From Streptomyces flaveolus (lineage in GTDB: Bacteria > Actinomycetota > Actinomycetes > Streptomycetales > Streptomycetaceae), in contig NZ_BMRV01000023.1 of the NCBI RefSeq assembly GCF_014648815.1, forward strand, positions 1 through 64,000: DNA of 64,000 nucleotides. The letters are read 5' to 3'. Under the pieces are notes generated by a model. The model made no database searches. It had not been told where the DNA came from and saw only the letters and a program-made list of their open reading frames with translations. Shown here piece after piece: positions 34,508 through 43,525 of the stretch. The position numbers and the translations under genes were made by a program. Positions within the stretch are counted from its first letter, which is position 1. Each line of letters opens with the position of its first letter.

Positions 34508-35692
34508 ATGCCCACCAACATCACCATCATCGGCGGCGGGCTGGCCGGGCTGACCGCGGCGATCGCCGCCGCCGAGCAGGGCGCCCGCGTCAGCCTGCAC
34601 GAGGCCCACTCCCACCTGGGAGGCCGCGCCCGCTCGGCGGACGGACCCTACGTCACCAACGACGGCCCGCACACCATCATGAACAACGGCGACGCCTGGC
34701 AGTGGCTCATCCAGCGCGGCGTGGCCGGCCACTACGTGCGGCTGTCCTTCCACGAGTGGACCCGGATGCGTTTCCGTCACCGGGGCCGGCTGCGCATGAC
34801 CCTGCCGCCCGGCTACATGCGCATGACGCTCCTCAACCGCGACCGGCCGGTGCCCGTCGACCGCTCCTTCCAGGACTGGGCGAGCGAGCACTTCCCCGAG
34901 GAGACCGTCGGCGAGGCCCTCGGCTTCCTCGGCCCCATCCTCTTCGACGGCGACCCGGGCCGGCTGTCGGCCGCGTTCGTGTGGGAACGGCTGCTGCGCG
35001 TCGGCACCCCCAAGTTCCCCCTGCCCAGCCGCTACTTCATCGGCGGCTGGGGCACGCTGGTCGACCGCATGGCCCGCGTCGCACGCCGGCACGGCGTCAC
35101 CATCGAGACGAACTCGCGCCTGACCGAACTGCCCACCGACGGGCCGGTGATCGTGGCGACCTCGCTGGCCGCCGCCCGCGGCCTGCTCGGCGAGCCCACC
35201 CTGGACTGGCCCAGCGGCACCGCCGCCCTGCTCGACATGGCCGTCACCCGTTCCAAGAAGGACGGCAACGTCTCCTTCGACATGGACGAGGGCGGCTTCA
35301 CCTCCCAGTACTCCGACCACGACCCCTCCCTCGCCCCCCAGGGCGAGGCCCTCTTCCAGGGCGCCATGCCGCTGCGGCCCGGCGAGAACAAGGCCGGCGC
35401 CCTCGAACGGCTGGAAAAGCTCTACGACCTGACGACACCGGGCTGGCGCGAGCGGCTGCTGTGGCGCCGCGAGGGCATCTCCCGCCACCGCACCGGCGCA
35501 CTCGACCTGCCCGGCACGACCTGGCGGGACCGCCCCGCCGTCGACCGCGGCGACGGCGTCTACCTCATCGGGGACAGCGTCGCCGCCCCCGGCATCCTCG
35601 CCGAGACCTCGATCCTCAGCGGCCTGAAGGCCGCGGAACTCGCCGTGCGAGCCCTGCCCGTGGCGCGCCGCACCGCCGTGACCGCCGGCTGA
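34508..35692 (+). CDS. FAD-dependent amine oxidase / phytoene-desaturase-like oxidoreductase
   Basis: The protein is 394 aa. ITIIGGGLAGLTAAIAAAEQ begins the dinucleotide fold, followed by GGRARS, and YLIGDSVAAPGILAETSILS is the C-terminal FAD motif. The middle (residues about 90-300) matches the substrate domain of NAD(P)-binding Rossmann flavoproteins related to protoporphyrinogen oxidase and carotenoid desaturases. It could add or isomerise double bonds in the polyene. ATG 34508 is preferred because it directly precedes the first strand; an in-frame GTG at 34496 is possible. It follows the AKR gene by 34 nt. Confidence 0.85.
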   Translation: MPTNITIIGGGLAGLTAAIAAAEQGARVSLHEAHSHLGGRARSADGPYVTNDGPHTIMNNGDAWQWLIQRGVAGHYVRLSFHEWTRMRFRHRGRLRMTLPPGYMRMTLLNRDRPVPVDRSFQDWASEHFPEETVGEALGFLGPILFDGDPGRLSAAFVWERLLRVGTPKFPLPSRYFIGGWGTLVDRMARVARRHGVTIETNSRLTELPTDGPVIVATSLAAARGLLGEPTLDWPSGTAALLDMAVTRSKKDGNVSFDMDEGGFTSQYSDHDPSLAPQGEALFQGAMPLRPGENKAGALERLEKLYDLTTPGWRERLLWRREGISRHRTGALDLPGTTWRDRPAVDRGDGVYLIGDSVAAPGILAETSILSGLKAAELAVRALPVARRTAVTAG

Positions 35693-35725
35693 GTTCCCCC
35701 GTCCACCCAGGGGGTGTGTACCACC

Positions 35726-36379
35726 ATGAGAATCACACTGTCCGAGCGCGGCACCCCGGACTGGACGGTCTGCGCCGACCTCGTCCAGACCGTGTTCGCC
35801 CAGAAGTACCACGCCAGCGTACGGCCCGACCCCGATGCCTTCCTGGCCTACTTCGAGGACAACGGCGACGGCACCGAGGCCGCCCTCGCCTGCGCCGGCC
35901 TGACCTTCCCCGAAGGCGGCGAGGTCCTGCTGGAGACCTACCTCGACCACCCCGTCGAACAGGTCATCGCCGCGGCCACCGGCGACGAGGTCTCCCGCAG
36001 GCAGATCCTGCAGATCGGCAACATCGCCTCCGTCCGGGCCAGCGCCGGCGGCGAGATCATCAAGGCGATCCCCCTGGTCATGGCCTGCCTCGGCCGCCCC
36101 TACGCGGTCATGACGATGACCAGCCGGCTGTCCCTGCTGATGCAGCGCCTCGGCGTGGTCTTCCACCCCCTGGGCGAAGCCACCCCCGACCGCCTCACCC
36201 CCGAGGAAGCGGCCGCCTGGGGCTCCTACTACGACACCCGGCCCGTCGTCGGATGGGCCGAGGCGGCCGCCCAGAGCACCCTGCTGCTCGCCGCGATCGG
36301 CCGGTACTGCTTCGAGTCGGTCGACATGCGGCTGGTCCGCAACGGCCCCGGACGAAGGGGACTGGCCCATGCGGCCTGA
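35726..36379 (+). CDS. Thermostable-hemolysin (T_hemolysin) family protein
   Basis: This 217-aa protein contains VQTVFAQKYHASVRPDPDAF, EVLLETYLDHPVEQVIAAAT, QILQIGNIASVRASAGGEII and LLMQRLGVVFHPLGEATPDR. These match the family named thermostable hemolysin, whose members adopt a GNAT-like shape and in many bacteria sit next to an acyl-AMP ligase gene and fatty-acid-like enzymes. A haemolytic role is unlikely; an acyltransfer step is my inference. It overlaps the following acyl ligase gene by 11 bp, which fits the recurring pairing. Confidence 0.8.
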   Translation: MRITLSERGTPDWTVCADLVQTVFAQKYHASVRPDPDAFLAYFEDNGDGTEAALACAGLTFPEGGEVLLETYLDHPVEQVIAAATGDEVSRRQILQIGNIASVRASAGGEIIKAIPLVMACLGRPYAVMTMTSRLSLLMQRLGVVFHPLGEATPDRLTPEEAAAWGSYYDTRPVVGWAEAAAQSTLLLAAIGRYCFESVDMRLVRNGPGRRGLAHAA

Positions 36380-37991
36380 CACCACACCCCTCTCGCTGAC
36401 CACGGGCCTGCTGGAACGCGCCGGCAGCGACGCCGTCATGGTGCGCGTCCTGCCCCCCGACGGCGGCCGGCCCACCGAGTGGACCTACCGCCAGCTCATC
36501 GGCGCCGCCCTCGCCCTGGCCGGCCGGCTGCGCGCCTTCACCCGCGAGCACGGCAGGCCGGCCCGCGTCGGCCTGCTCGCCGACAACTCGCCCGAATGGG
36601 TCGTGGCCGACCTCGCCCTGCTGTTCGCCCCCGCCGTGGAAATCCCGGTCCCCACCGCCTTCACCGCCCAGCAGGCCGCCTCCCTCCTCCACGACGCCGA
36701 CTGGTGCCTGGTCGACACCGGCGGCCACCGCGCCCTCGAACGCTGGCGCCGCGACAGCGGCACGGCCGTGCTGGGCGCCCACTGCACCGTCACCCCCCTC
36801 GACCTGCCGGCCCTCCTCACCCAGGCCCCGCCCGGCCCCCCGGACCGCACAGCCACCGCCGAGGACGCCGTCGTCAAGGTCATCCACACCTCCGGCACGA
36901 CCTCCGCCCCCAAGGGCGTCAAGATCCGCCGGCACGGCCTGGACGCCCTGCTGACCTCGCTGCGCTCGCGCACCGGCACCGCCATATTCGAGCGCTACCT
37001 GTCGATCGTGCCGCTCAGCCTGCTCATCGAACAGGTCGCCGGCCTGTACATGCCCTTCCTCGCGGGCGGCTCGGTGACCTTCCTGCCGCCGGACACCGCC
37101 CTCGTGGGCACCGCCGCCGACGCCGCCCCCCGCATGCTCACCCTGCTGCGCCAGGCCCGGCCCACCGCCCTGGTCGTCCCGCCCACCGTGGCCGGCCTCT
37201 TCCTCGCCCTGTGCGACGAACGGCCCGACGAGGACACCACCGCCCGGCACGAGCGGATCTTCGGCCACCCGGGCCCCGTCTTCATCGCCTGCGGCGGCGC
37301 CCCCGTACCCGCCGAAGTCCTTCAGCGCCTGCACGCCCACGGCATCACCGTGCACGAGGGATACGGACTGAGCGAGAACTCCTCGGTGGTCTCCTGGAAC
37401 GTGCCCGGCGAAGTCCGCTTCGGCACCGTCGGCCGCCCGCTCGACCACGTCGAGGCACGCATCGACGACGACGGCGAACTCCTCATCCGCAGCACCTCCC
37501 TGTTCGCCGGCTACACCCGCGAAGACCCCTCCAGCGTCGCCGTCGACCCCGCCGGATGGCTGCACACCGGCGACCTGGCCACCCTCGACGACGACGGCTA
37601 CCTGCGCATCACCGGACGCCGCAAGAACCTCGTCATCACCGCCGGCGGACGCAACCTCTCACCCGAGTGGGTCGAGGCCCGCTACCGCGAACTCGGCTTC
37701 CTGCGGGAGGCCGCCGTCATCGCCGAAGGACTGCCCGAGGTCCACGGCCTGTTCGTCGTCGAGACCGGACTCGACCACCACAGCGCCCGCCGGCGCATCG
37801 AGGAGTTCGGCCGCACCCGCCTGTCCGACATCGAACGCGCCGCCGTCATCCACCTGATGTCCGCCGACGACCCCGACTACGCGCGCCTGTTCACCGTCAC
37901 CGGCCGCCCGCGCCGCGACGCCGTCCGCTCCCACGTCCTGACGGGCCGCCCGGCGGCCACCCCACCCACCCAGATCAAGGAGACAGCATGA
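36369..37991 (+). CDS. Acyl-AMP ligase / acyl-CoA synthetase
   Basis: This 540-aa ANL enzyme, unlike the one at 18327, keeps the motifs: VIHTSGTTSAPKGVKI (P-loop), HEGYGLSENSSVVSWN (Glu present), WLHTGDLATLDDDGYLRITG and GRRKNLVITAGGRNLSPEW. It activates a carboxylic acid as the adenylate, then passes it to CoA or a carrier. It is encoded with the T_hemolysin-like gene (11-bp overlap) and TauD-like gene (ATGA overlap), so the three probably act on one acyl substrate. Confidence 0.9.
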   Translation: MRPDTTPLSLTTGLLERAGSDAVMVRVLPPDGGRPTEWTYRQLIGAALALAGRLRAFTREHGRPARVGLLADNSPEWVVADLALLFAPAVEIPVPTAFTAQQAASLLHDADWCLVDTGGHRALERWRRDSGTAVLGAHCTVTPLDLPALLTQAPPGPPDRTATAEDAVVKVIHTSGTTSAPKGVKIRRHGLDALLTSLRSRTGTAIFERYLSIVPLSLLIEQVAGLYMPFLAGGSVTFLPPDTALVGTAADAAPRMLTLLRQARPTALVVPPTVAGLFLALCDERPDEDTTARHERIFGHPGPVFIACGGAPVPAEVLQRLHAHGITVHEGYGLSENSSVVSWNVPGEVRFGTVGRPLDHVEARIDDDGELLIRSTSLFAGYTREDPSSVAVDPAGWLHTGDLATLDDDGYLRITGRRKNLVITAGGRNLSPEWVEARYRELGFLREAAVIAEGLPEVHGLFVVETGLDHHSARRRIEEFGRTRLSDIERAAVIHLMSADDPDYARLFTVTGRPRRDAVRSHVLTGRPAATPPTQIKETA

Positions 37992-38902
37992 GCACCGCCG
38001 TCACGACGACCCCCTACGGCACCGGCAGCGGCCTCCTCGTCCGACCCGCAGGCGGCACCGCCCCGGCGGACATCGACCACGAGCACCTCCTCGCCCTCCT
38101 CGCCGAGGCCGGCTTCCTGCTGCTGCGCGGCTTCGACACCGACATGGCGGCGTTCACCGCACTGGTGCAGAACACCTCCACCTCCACCACCCTCGACCCG
38201 GCCCGCGACTTCTACTCCGAGGTCGCCCAGAAGGTCGACGCCGGCTTCGACGAGGTCGGCCTGCACACCGAGAACGGCAACAGCCCCTTCCGCTCCCACC
38301 TGGCCTGGTTCTTCTGCGAGAAGGCCGCCTCCTCCGGCTCCCAGACCACCGTCTGCGACGGCTACCGGGTCTGGGAGGCCCTCTCACCCGCCGCCCGCGA
38401 GGCGTTCGCCGCCCAGGACATCGTCTACAGCCGCTACGTCGCCGAACCCCAGTGGCGTGCCATGGCCCACCACCTCCTCGGCGGCACCAAGCCCGCCGAG
38501 GACATCGACGTCACCGAACTCCTCGCACTGGCCGGCCGCCTCGAGGGCACCGACATCGTCCCCGAGGCCGACGGCGGAGTGCGCTACTCCTTCACCACCC
38601 CGGCCGCCGGCACCACCGTCTTCGGCGAGCGCCCCTCCTTCGCCAACAGCATCCTCGGCCCCTCCTTCAACTACGAGAAGCCGACGATCACCTTCGCGGA
38701 CGGCACCGAACTGGCCCCGCAGCTGCTCACCGAGGTGGAGGCGGTGACCGCCGCGCTGACGGAGAACCTCGACTGGCAGGACGGGGACATCGCCGTCATC
38801 GACAACACCCGCGTCATGCACGGCCGGCGCGCCATCACCGACGCCGACCGCACCATCTACAACGCCCTGAGCTACATCCAGGTCCCCGCCGTCGCCGCCT
38901 GA
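37988..38902 (+). CDS. TauD/TfdA-type Fe(II)/2-oxoglutarate dioxygenase
   Basis: The protein is 304 aa. The metal-binding triad is visible: VGLHTENGNSPFRS (HxE, with Glu in place of the usual Asp) and the distal His in RVMHGRRAIT. Arg residues after that could bind 2-oxoglutarate (DADRTIYNALSY). Members hydroxylate, desaturate or halogenate small molecules. The start overlaps the ligase stop by ATGA. Strong hairpin DNA follows the stop, ending the unit begun at 33481. Confidence 0.87.
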   Translation: MSTAVTTTPYGTGSGLLVRPAGGTAPADIDHEHLLALLAEAGFLLLRGFDTDMAAFTALVQNTSTSTTLDPARDFYSEVAQKVDAGFDEVGLHTENGNSPFRSHLAWFFCEKAASSGSQTTVCDGYRVWEALSPAAREAFAAQDIVYSRYVAEPQWRAMAHHLLGGTKPAEDIDVTELLALAGRLEGTDIVPEADGGVRYSFTTPAAGTTVFGERPSFANSILGPSFNYEKPTITFADGTELAPQLLTEVEAVTAALTENLDWQDGDIAVIDNTRVMHGRRAITDADRTIYNALSYIQVPAVAA

Positions 38903-38923
38903 ACCGCGCACCCCCACGCGCGA

Positions 38924-38956
38924 GGGCCCGCCCCCGGTGCGGCGGGCGGCGGGCCC
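38924..38956 (+). terminator. Hairpin after the dioxygenase gene
   Basis: GGGCCCGCC (38924-38932) pairs with GGCGGGCCC (38948-38956) in the gap before the MFS gene. Confidence 0.6.
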
Positions 38957-38971
38957 CCTGAGAGGACGCCC

Positions 38972-40462
38972 ATGGACACCGAACACCCCGCGCCCCCCAC
39001 CGGCGCCGCCACCACCCCCCACCAGGGCGACCCGCCCGACCCGCGGCGCTGGCGGCTGCTCGTGTTCGTCGCGCTGGCCCAGTTCATGGTGCTCCTGGAC
39101 ACCACCGTCGTGAACCTCGCCCTGCCCGCCATCCAGACCGACCTCGCGGCGAGCGCCACGGCCACCGAATGGTTCCTGACCGGCTACATCCTCTGCTTCG
39201 GCGGCCTGATGCTGCTCGGCGGACGCACCGCCGACCGCTGGGGACGCAAGCCGACCTTCCTGCTCGGCGCCGCCCTGTTCACCGCCGCGTCCCTGCTGTG
39301 CGCACTCGCCGACGGCCCCGGCACGCTCATCACCGCCCGCGCCCTGCAGGGATGCGGCGCCGCGTTCCTGTCCCCGGCCGCGATGTCCCTGGTCACCACC
39401 GTCTTCCCGCACGGCAGGGAACGCACCACCGCGCTCGCCGTGTGGGCCGCGCTCGCCGGACTCGGCGGCACCCTCGGCGTCGTCGCGGGCGGCCTGATCA
39501 CCGACAGCCTCAGCTGGCGCTGGATCTTCTACCTCAACCTCCCCTTCGGCCTCCTCGCCGTCACCGGCGTCCTGCTCCTCACCTCCGGCCGCCACGAACA
39601 GACCACCACCGGCACACGGCCCGACATCCTCGGCGCGCTCACCGTCACCTCCGGCCTGGCCGCACTGGTGTACGCCCTGGTCAACATCCAGGAACACGGC
39701 CTGCACTCCACCGCCTACGTGATCGCACCGGCGCTGGCCGCCGCGGCCCTGCTCACCACGTTCACCCTGGTCGAACTGCGCGCCGCCGACCCGCTGATGC
39801 CGATGCGGATGTTCGCCACCCGCTCCCTGACCACCGCCGCCACCGGCCGCGTCCTGACCAGCGCCGTACAGGCCGCCGTGCTCTTCCTGTGCAGCTACTA
39901 CCTGCAGCGCACCCTCGGCTACTCCACCCTGAAGTCCGGCTTCGCCTTCCTGCCGCTGGGCCTGGCCGCCATCGCCGTCACCGCCCCGGCCACCCGCGTC
40001 ATGCACCGCCTCGGCCCGCGCCCGGTCTACCTCGCCGGCGCCGCCGGCTCCGTCCTCGGCCTGCTGCTGCTCACCGCCGCCCCCCAGCACGGCCACTACC
40101 TGCCCCACGTGCTGCCCGCCCTGCTCGTCCTCGGCGCGGCCATGCAGTGCTGCGGCATCCCCGTCAACGTGCACGGCGTCTCCGCCATCCCCGCACACCA
40201 GCAGGGCATCGCCTCCGGCGTCCTCGTCTCCGCCTTCCAGATCGGCGCCTCGCTGGGCCTGGCCACCGTCGCCACCAGCGCCCTGAGCCGGACCACCGCA
40301 CACCTGTCCCACGGCACCGCACCGGCCGCGGCCTGGCTCGACGGACTGCACCTGGGCTTCTGGATCACCCTCGGCATCGCCGTCCTCAACCTGATCAACG
40401 CCGCCGCCGGCATGCCCCGCCGCCGCACCGCCCACACCGCACGCACACCACAGGCCGCCTGA
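38972..40462 (+). CDS. MFS transporter, DHA2 family (first)
   Basis: This 496-aa, 14-helix drug:H+ antiporter has LLVFVALAQFMVLLDTTVVN (helix 1 with the D-T-T-V-V-N signature), GRTADRWGRKPTFLLGA (motif A) and RALQGCGAAFLSPAAMSLV (motif C-like region). It probably exports the cluster product or an intermediate. RBS is CTGAGAGGACGCCC. A second DHA2 transporter at 41951 shares the role; two exporters can reflect aglycone versus glycoside export. Confidence 0.92.
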   Translation: MDTEHPAPPTGAATTPHQGDPPDPRRWRLLVFVALAQFMVLLDTTVVNLALPAIQTDLAASATATEWFLTGYILCFGGLMLLGGRTADRWGRKPTFLLGAALFTAASLLCALADGPGTLITARALQGCGAAFLSPAAMSLVTTVFPHGRERTTALAVWAALAGLGGTLGVVAGGLITDSLSWRWIFYLNLPFGLLAVTGVLLLTSGRHEQTTTGTRPDILGALTVTSGLAALVYALVNIQEHGLHSTAYVIAPALAAAALLTTFTLVELRAADPLMPMRMFATRSLTTAATGRVLTSAVQAAVLFLCSYYLQRTLGYSTLKSGFAFLPLGLAAIAVTAPATRVMHRLGPRPVYLAGAAGSVLGLLLLTAAPQHGHYLPHVLPALLVLGAAMQCCGIPVNVHGVSAIPAHQQGIASGVLVSAFQIGASLGLATVATSALSRTTAHLSHGTAPAAAWLDGLHLGFWITLGIAVLNLINAAAGMPRRRTAHTARTPQAA

Positions 40463-40493
40463 CCCCCCCCACCGACCGACGGGAGACCCCCTC

Positions 40494-41060
40494 ATGGCAC
40501 GCCCCGGAGACGTCCTGCACCTCGGCGAGGACCGCCTCACCTTCCTGGCCACGGCCGCCGACACCAACGGCGCCTACGTCGAGGTCGAGGCGGACTACTC
40601 GCCCGCCTCCCTCCAGCCGCCTGTGCACTACCACCCCAAGCAGACCGAGCGGATGCAGGTCACCAGCGGCAGGATCAACCTGCTCCTCGACGGCGACCTG
40701 CGCGAATACGGCGCCGGCGACGAGTTCTACATCCCGCCGAACACCCCGCACTCCCTGTGGAACCCCGGCCCCGAACGCGCCCGGATCAACTGGCGCACCA
40801 CCCCCGCCTACCGCACCGAGAAGGTCTTCGAGACCCTGTGGGGCCTGACCAACGAGGGCCGGCTGCGCCCCGACGGCACACCCTTCCTGCAGATGCCGCT
40901 GCTCGTGCTCGGCTTCCGCGACGAGTACCGCGTGGTCACCGGCCGCCCCCACCTGCTGGACGTGGCCCTGTGCACGGCGCTGGCCCCGCTGTCGGTGGCG
41001 ATGGGCTACCGGCCCACCTACCGCCCGCCCCAGGTCCGCACGAGCCAGCCGGCCGCCTGA
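40494..41060 (+). CDS. Cupin-domain protein
   Basis: The protein is 188 aa. Residues about 30-110 are a cupin: PPVHYHPKQTERMQVTSGRI supplies two His and Glu of motif 1, and GDEFYIPPNTPHSLWNPG supplies the His of motif 2. The metal site appears intact. The C-terminal 75 residues (FLQMPLLVLGFRDEYRVVTG) include a hydrophobic stretch. It may be an isomerase, cyclase or oxygenase of the polyketide. It follows the MFS gene by 31 nt with GACGGGAGACC upstream. Confidence 0.85.
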   Translation: MARPGDVLHLGEDRLTFLATAADTNGAYVEVEADYSPASLQPPVHYHPKQTERMQVTSGRINLLLDGDLREYGAGDEFYIPPNTPHSLWNPGPERARINWRTTPAYRTEKVFETLWGLTNEGRLRPDGTPFLQMPLLVLGFRDEYRVVTGRPHLLDVALCTALAPLSVAMGYRPTYRPPQVRTSQPAA

Positions 41061-41113
41061 CACCCGGCCGCCCGGCATCCGGCCGCCCGGCTTCCTGCCA
41101 GGTCGGCCGGTTC

Positions 41114-41156
41114 TCGAGCGCCGCGCGAGAGACAGGCGAGGAGACGGCCGTAGCGT
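41114..41156 (+). promoter_or_regulatory. SARP box plus -10 for the SnoaL-like gene
   Basis: TCGAG (41114), GCGAG (41125) and GCGAG (41136) are spaced 11 bp apart. TAGCGT at 41151-41156 lies at the usual distance for a -10. This is one of the cleanest SARP-type promoters in the window. Confidence 0.68.
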
Positions 41157-41199
41157 CGGCGACGACCCCAACCGCCGCACGCGTGGAGGACTTTGCGAC

Positions 41200-41670
41200 A
41201 TGGCCAGCGACGAGCACGGATTCACCCTCCCGGGCGCGGATCTCCCGCAGCCCGACGCCGACCTGCGCGCCCGGCGCGAGGCGGTCGTCATCGCCCACAC
41301 GATCGCCGAGACCCAGTGGGACATCGACGGCGTGTTCGCCACCTTCCCGCGCGGCCCGGTCTACCGCGTCCAGGCCTTCGAGGAGGGCCCGCTGGTCGGC
41401 GACGCGGCCATCCGCAAGGGCTACTTCGACGACATGCAGAAGGCGTTCCCGAACCTGGAGCACGACCTGCACGCCGTGCACCACACGCCCACCGCGGTGA
41501 TCCTGGAGGCGCAGGCCCGCGGCAAGCAGGAAGCCGACTGGCGGGACATCCCCAACCGGGGCAAGTCCATCGACGCCCCGGTCTGCGTGATCTTCCACTT
41601 CGACGGTGACGTGCTGATCGACGAGACCCTCTACTTCGACGTCGCCACCTTCCAGCGCCAGCTCGCCTGA
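41200..41670 (+). CDS. SnoaL-like / NTF2-fold protein
   Basis: The protein is 156 aa: AHTIAETQWDIDGVFATFPR, VGDAAIRKGYFDDMQKAFPN and VIFHFDGDVLIDETLYFDVA. The fold matches SnoaL polyketide cyclases, but many relatives only isomerise or bind ligands. It is one of four NTF2-like proteins in the window (also 5967, 32473, 47743). It is monocistronic by layout: own SARP-type promoter, start ATG 41200 after GTGGAGGAC, and an 18-bp perfect hairpin after the stop. Confidence 0.85.
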   Translation: MASDEHGFTLPGADLPQPDADLRARREAVVIAHTIAETQWDIDGVFATFPRGPVYRVQAFEEGPLVGDAAIRKGYFDDMQKAFPNLEHDLHAVHHTPTAVILEAQARGKQEADWRDIPNRGKSIDAPVCVIFHFDGDVLIDETLYFDVATFQRQLA

Positions 41671-41693
41671 GACCCCTCTCCGCCCCGCCTTAC

Positions 41694-41735
41694 CGGCCGG
41701 GCCCCCTGCCGCCTCCCCGGCAGGGGGCCCGGCCG
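41694..41735 (+). terminator. 18-bp perfect hairpin
   Basis: CGGCCGGGCCCCCTGCCG (41694-41711) pairs perfectly with 41718-41735 across loop CCTCCC, just after the SnoaL-like gene. Confidence 0.85.
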
Positions 41736-41808
41736 CGCCGCCGTCCCGGCCACCCCGGTACGGGTGTTCGCCGGGCGCGCGGACAAGCGAATACGGGACC
41801 GGCCGGAC

Positions 41809-41840
41809 TCCAGGGAAAGTCGAGCGCCCGTGCCTAGCGT
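41809..41840 (+). promoter_or_regulatory. SARP box plus -10 for the second MFS gene
   Basis: TCCAG (41809) and TCGAG (41820) are 11 bp apart; TAGCGT at 41835-41840 follows at the spacing seen at 41114-41156. Confidence 0.6.
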
Positions 41841-41950
41841 CGACCGCGGCGGCCGGAGCTGCCGGCCGTGCTGTCGTGCGTGCTGCGGCCCGCCGGACCA
41901 GGTGCCGGCGACGCCCTGACGCACAGTCCGCCTCCAGAAAGGATGCTCGG

Positions 41951-43426
41951 ATGAGCACCGCCAACCCCCCATCCCCGGGCGGAGGAACGAAGGGGACGGT
42001 CCTCTGGGCCATCCTCGTCACCGGCCTCGCCTCCTTCATGGCGGGCCTGGACAACCTCGTGATCATCACGGCGCTGCCCACCATCAAGGACGAACTCGGC
42101 GGAAGCCTGAGCGACCTCGAGTGGACGGTCAACGCCTACACCCTGTCCTTCGCGGTGCTGATGATGTTCGGTGCCGCCCTCGGCGACCGCTTCGGCCGGC
42201 GCCGCGTCTTCGGCCTGGGCCTGCTGCTGTTCACCGCGGCGTCCGCGGCCGCCGCCCTGGCACCGGGGGTCGGCGAACTCATCGCCGCCCGCGCCGTGCA
42301 GGGCGCCGGAGCGGCCATCATCATGCCGCTGTCGGTCACCTTGCTGACCGTCGCCGTCCCGCCCGAGAAACGCGGCTCCGCCCTCGGCATCTGGGGCGCG
42401 ATCAACGGCCTGTCGATCGCCGCCGGACCGCTCGTCGGCGGCGCCGTCGTCGAGCACCTGTCCTGGCAGTGGATCTTCTGGCTCAACGTGCCCATCGGCC
42501 TGGCCCTGGCCCCGCTGGCGTTCCGCAAGCTCGGCGAGAGCCGGATCACCGACTCCCGCCTGGACGCGGTGGGCACCGTGCTGTCCGGCATCGGCCTGTT
42601 CGGCATCGTCCTCGGCCTGGTCAAGGGCCACGAGGAGGGCTGGACCTCGCCCCTGGTGCTCGGCTCCCTGATCGGCGGCACGGCCGTCATGGCCGCGTTC
42701 GTTGTCTGGGAGAACACCACCGAGCGGCCCATGGTGCCCATGCGCATGTTCCGCAACCGGGCCTTCACCGGCATCAACCTGGCCGGCGTACTCATGTCGG
42801 TCGGCATGTTCGGCGCCATCTTCCTGATGACCCAGTTCCTGCAGAACATCCAGGGCTACAGCGCGATGGACGCCGGCGTACGGCTGCTGGCCTGGACCGC
42901 CATGCCCATGGTGGTCGCACCGCTCGGCGGCATGATCTCCGACCGCATCGGCGGCAAACCCGTCGTCACCCTCGGCCTGGCCATGATGACCGCCGGCATG
43001 GCCTACTGGGCGCTGATCCTCGAACCGGACGTCTCCTACGCCGCGCAGCTGCCCTCCCTGATGGTCTGCGGCGCGGGCATGGCCCTGTTCTACGCGCCGC
43101 TGATGAACCTCACCATGGGCTCGGTCGCCGAACACGAGCAGGGCATCGCCTCCGGTGTCACGGCCGCCACCCGCGAGCTCGGCGCGGCCTTCGGCGTCGC
43201 CCTGCTGGCCTCCATCTTCAGCGCCAACGGCGGCTACGCCTCGCCGCAGAACTTCGTCGACGGCCTGGTCCCCGCCATGTGGGTGGGCGCCGCCGGGGTG
43301 GCCCTGGCCACCGCCGCCATGCTGGTCGTCCCCGGCCGGCGCGCAGCCCCCGCCGCCCCGGCGGCCGGCGACCCGGCCCCCGCACCCGCCACCGGCAAGG
43401 AGGCCTCCCCGGCCGCGGTGCGCTGA
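41951..43426 (+). CDS. MFS transporter, DHA2 family (second)
   Basis: This 491-aa, 14-helix transporter has VLWAILVTGLASFMAGLDNL, ALGDRFGRRRVFGLGLLLFT (motif A) and RAVQGAGAAIIMPLSVTLLT (motif C). It has the same family and probable role as the transporter at 38972, but clearly diverged. RBS is CAGAAAGGATGC and a SARP-type promoter lies upstream. The last 40 residues are Ala/Pro-rich. It is followed after about 100 bp by the sugar 3,5-epimerase gene, so export and glycosylation may be co-expressed. Confidence 0.92.
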   Translation: MSTANPPSPGGGTKGTVLWAILVTGLASFMAGLDNLVIITALPTIKDELGGSLSDLEWTVNAYTLSFAVLMMFGAALGDRFGRRRVFGLGLLLFTAASAAAALAPGVGELIAARAVQGAGAAIIMPLSVTLLTVAVPPEKRGSALGIWGAINGLSIAAGPLVGGAVVEHLSWQWIFWLNVPIGLALAPLAFRKLGESRITDSRLDAVGTVLSGIGLFGIVLGLVKGHEEGWTSPLVLGSLIGGTAVMAAFVVWENTTERPMVPMRMFRNRAFTGINLAGVLMSVGMFGAIFLMTQFLQNIQGYSAMDAGVRLLAWTAMPMVVAPLGGMISDRIGGKPVVTLGLAMMTAGMAYWALILEPDVSYAAQLPSLMVCGAGMALFYAPLMNLTMGSVAEHEQGIASGVTAATRELGAAFGVALLASIFSANGGYASPQNFVDGLVPAMWVGAAGVALATAAMLVVPGRRAAPAAPAAGDPAPAPATGKEASPAAVR

Positions 43427-43525
43427 ACCAACCCCTCACCACCTGGCGCGCGCCCGGACCCACCGGGCGCGCGTCCCTGTGCACACCCCGTCAGACAGGC
43501 CGCCCAGATACGGACCGAGGAGCCC

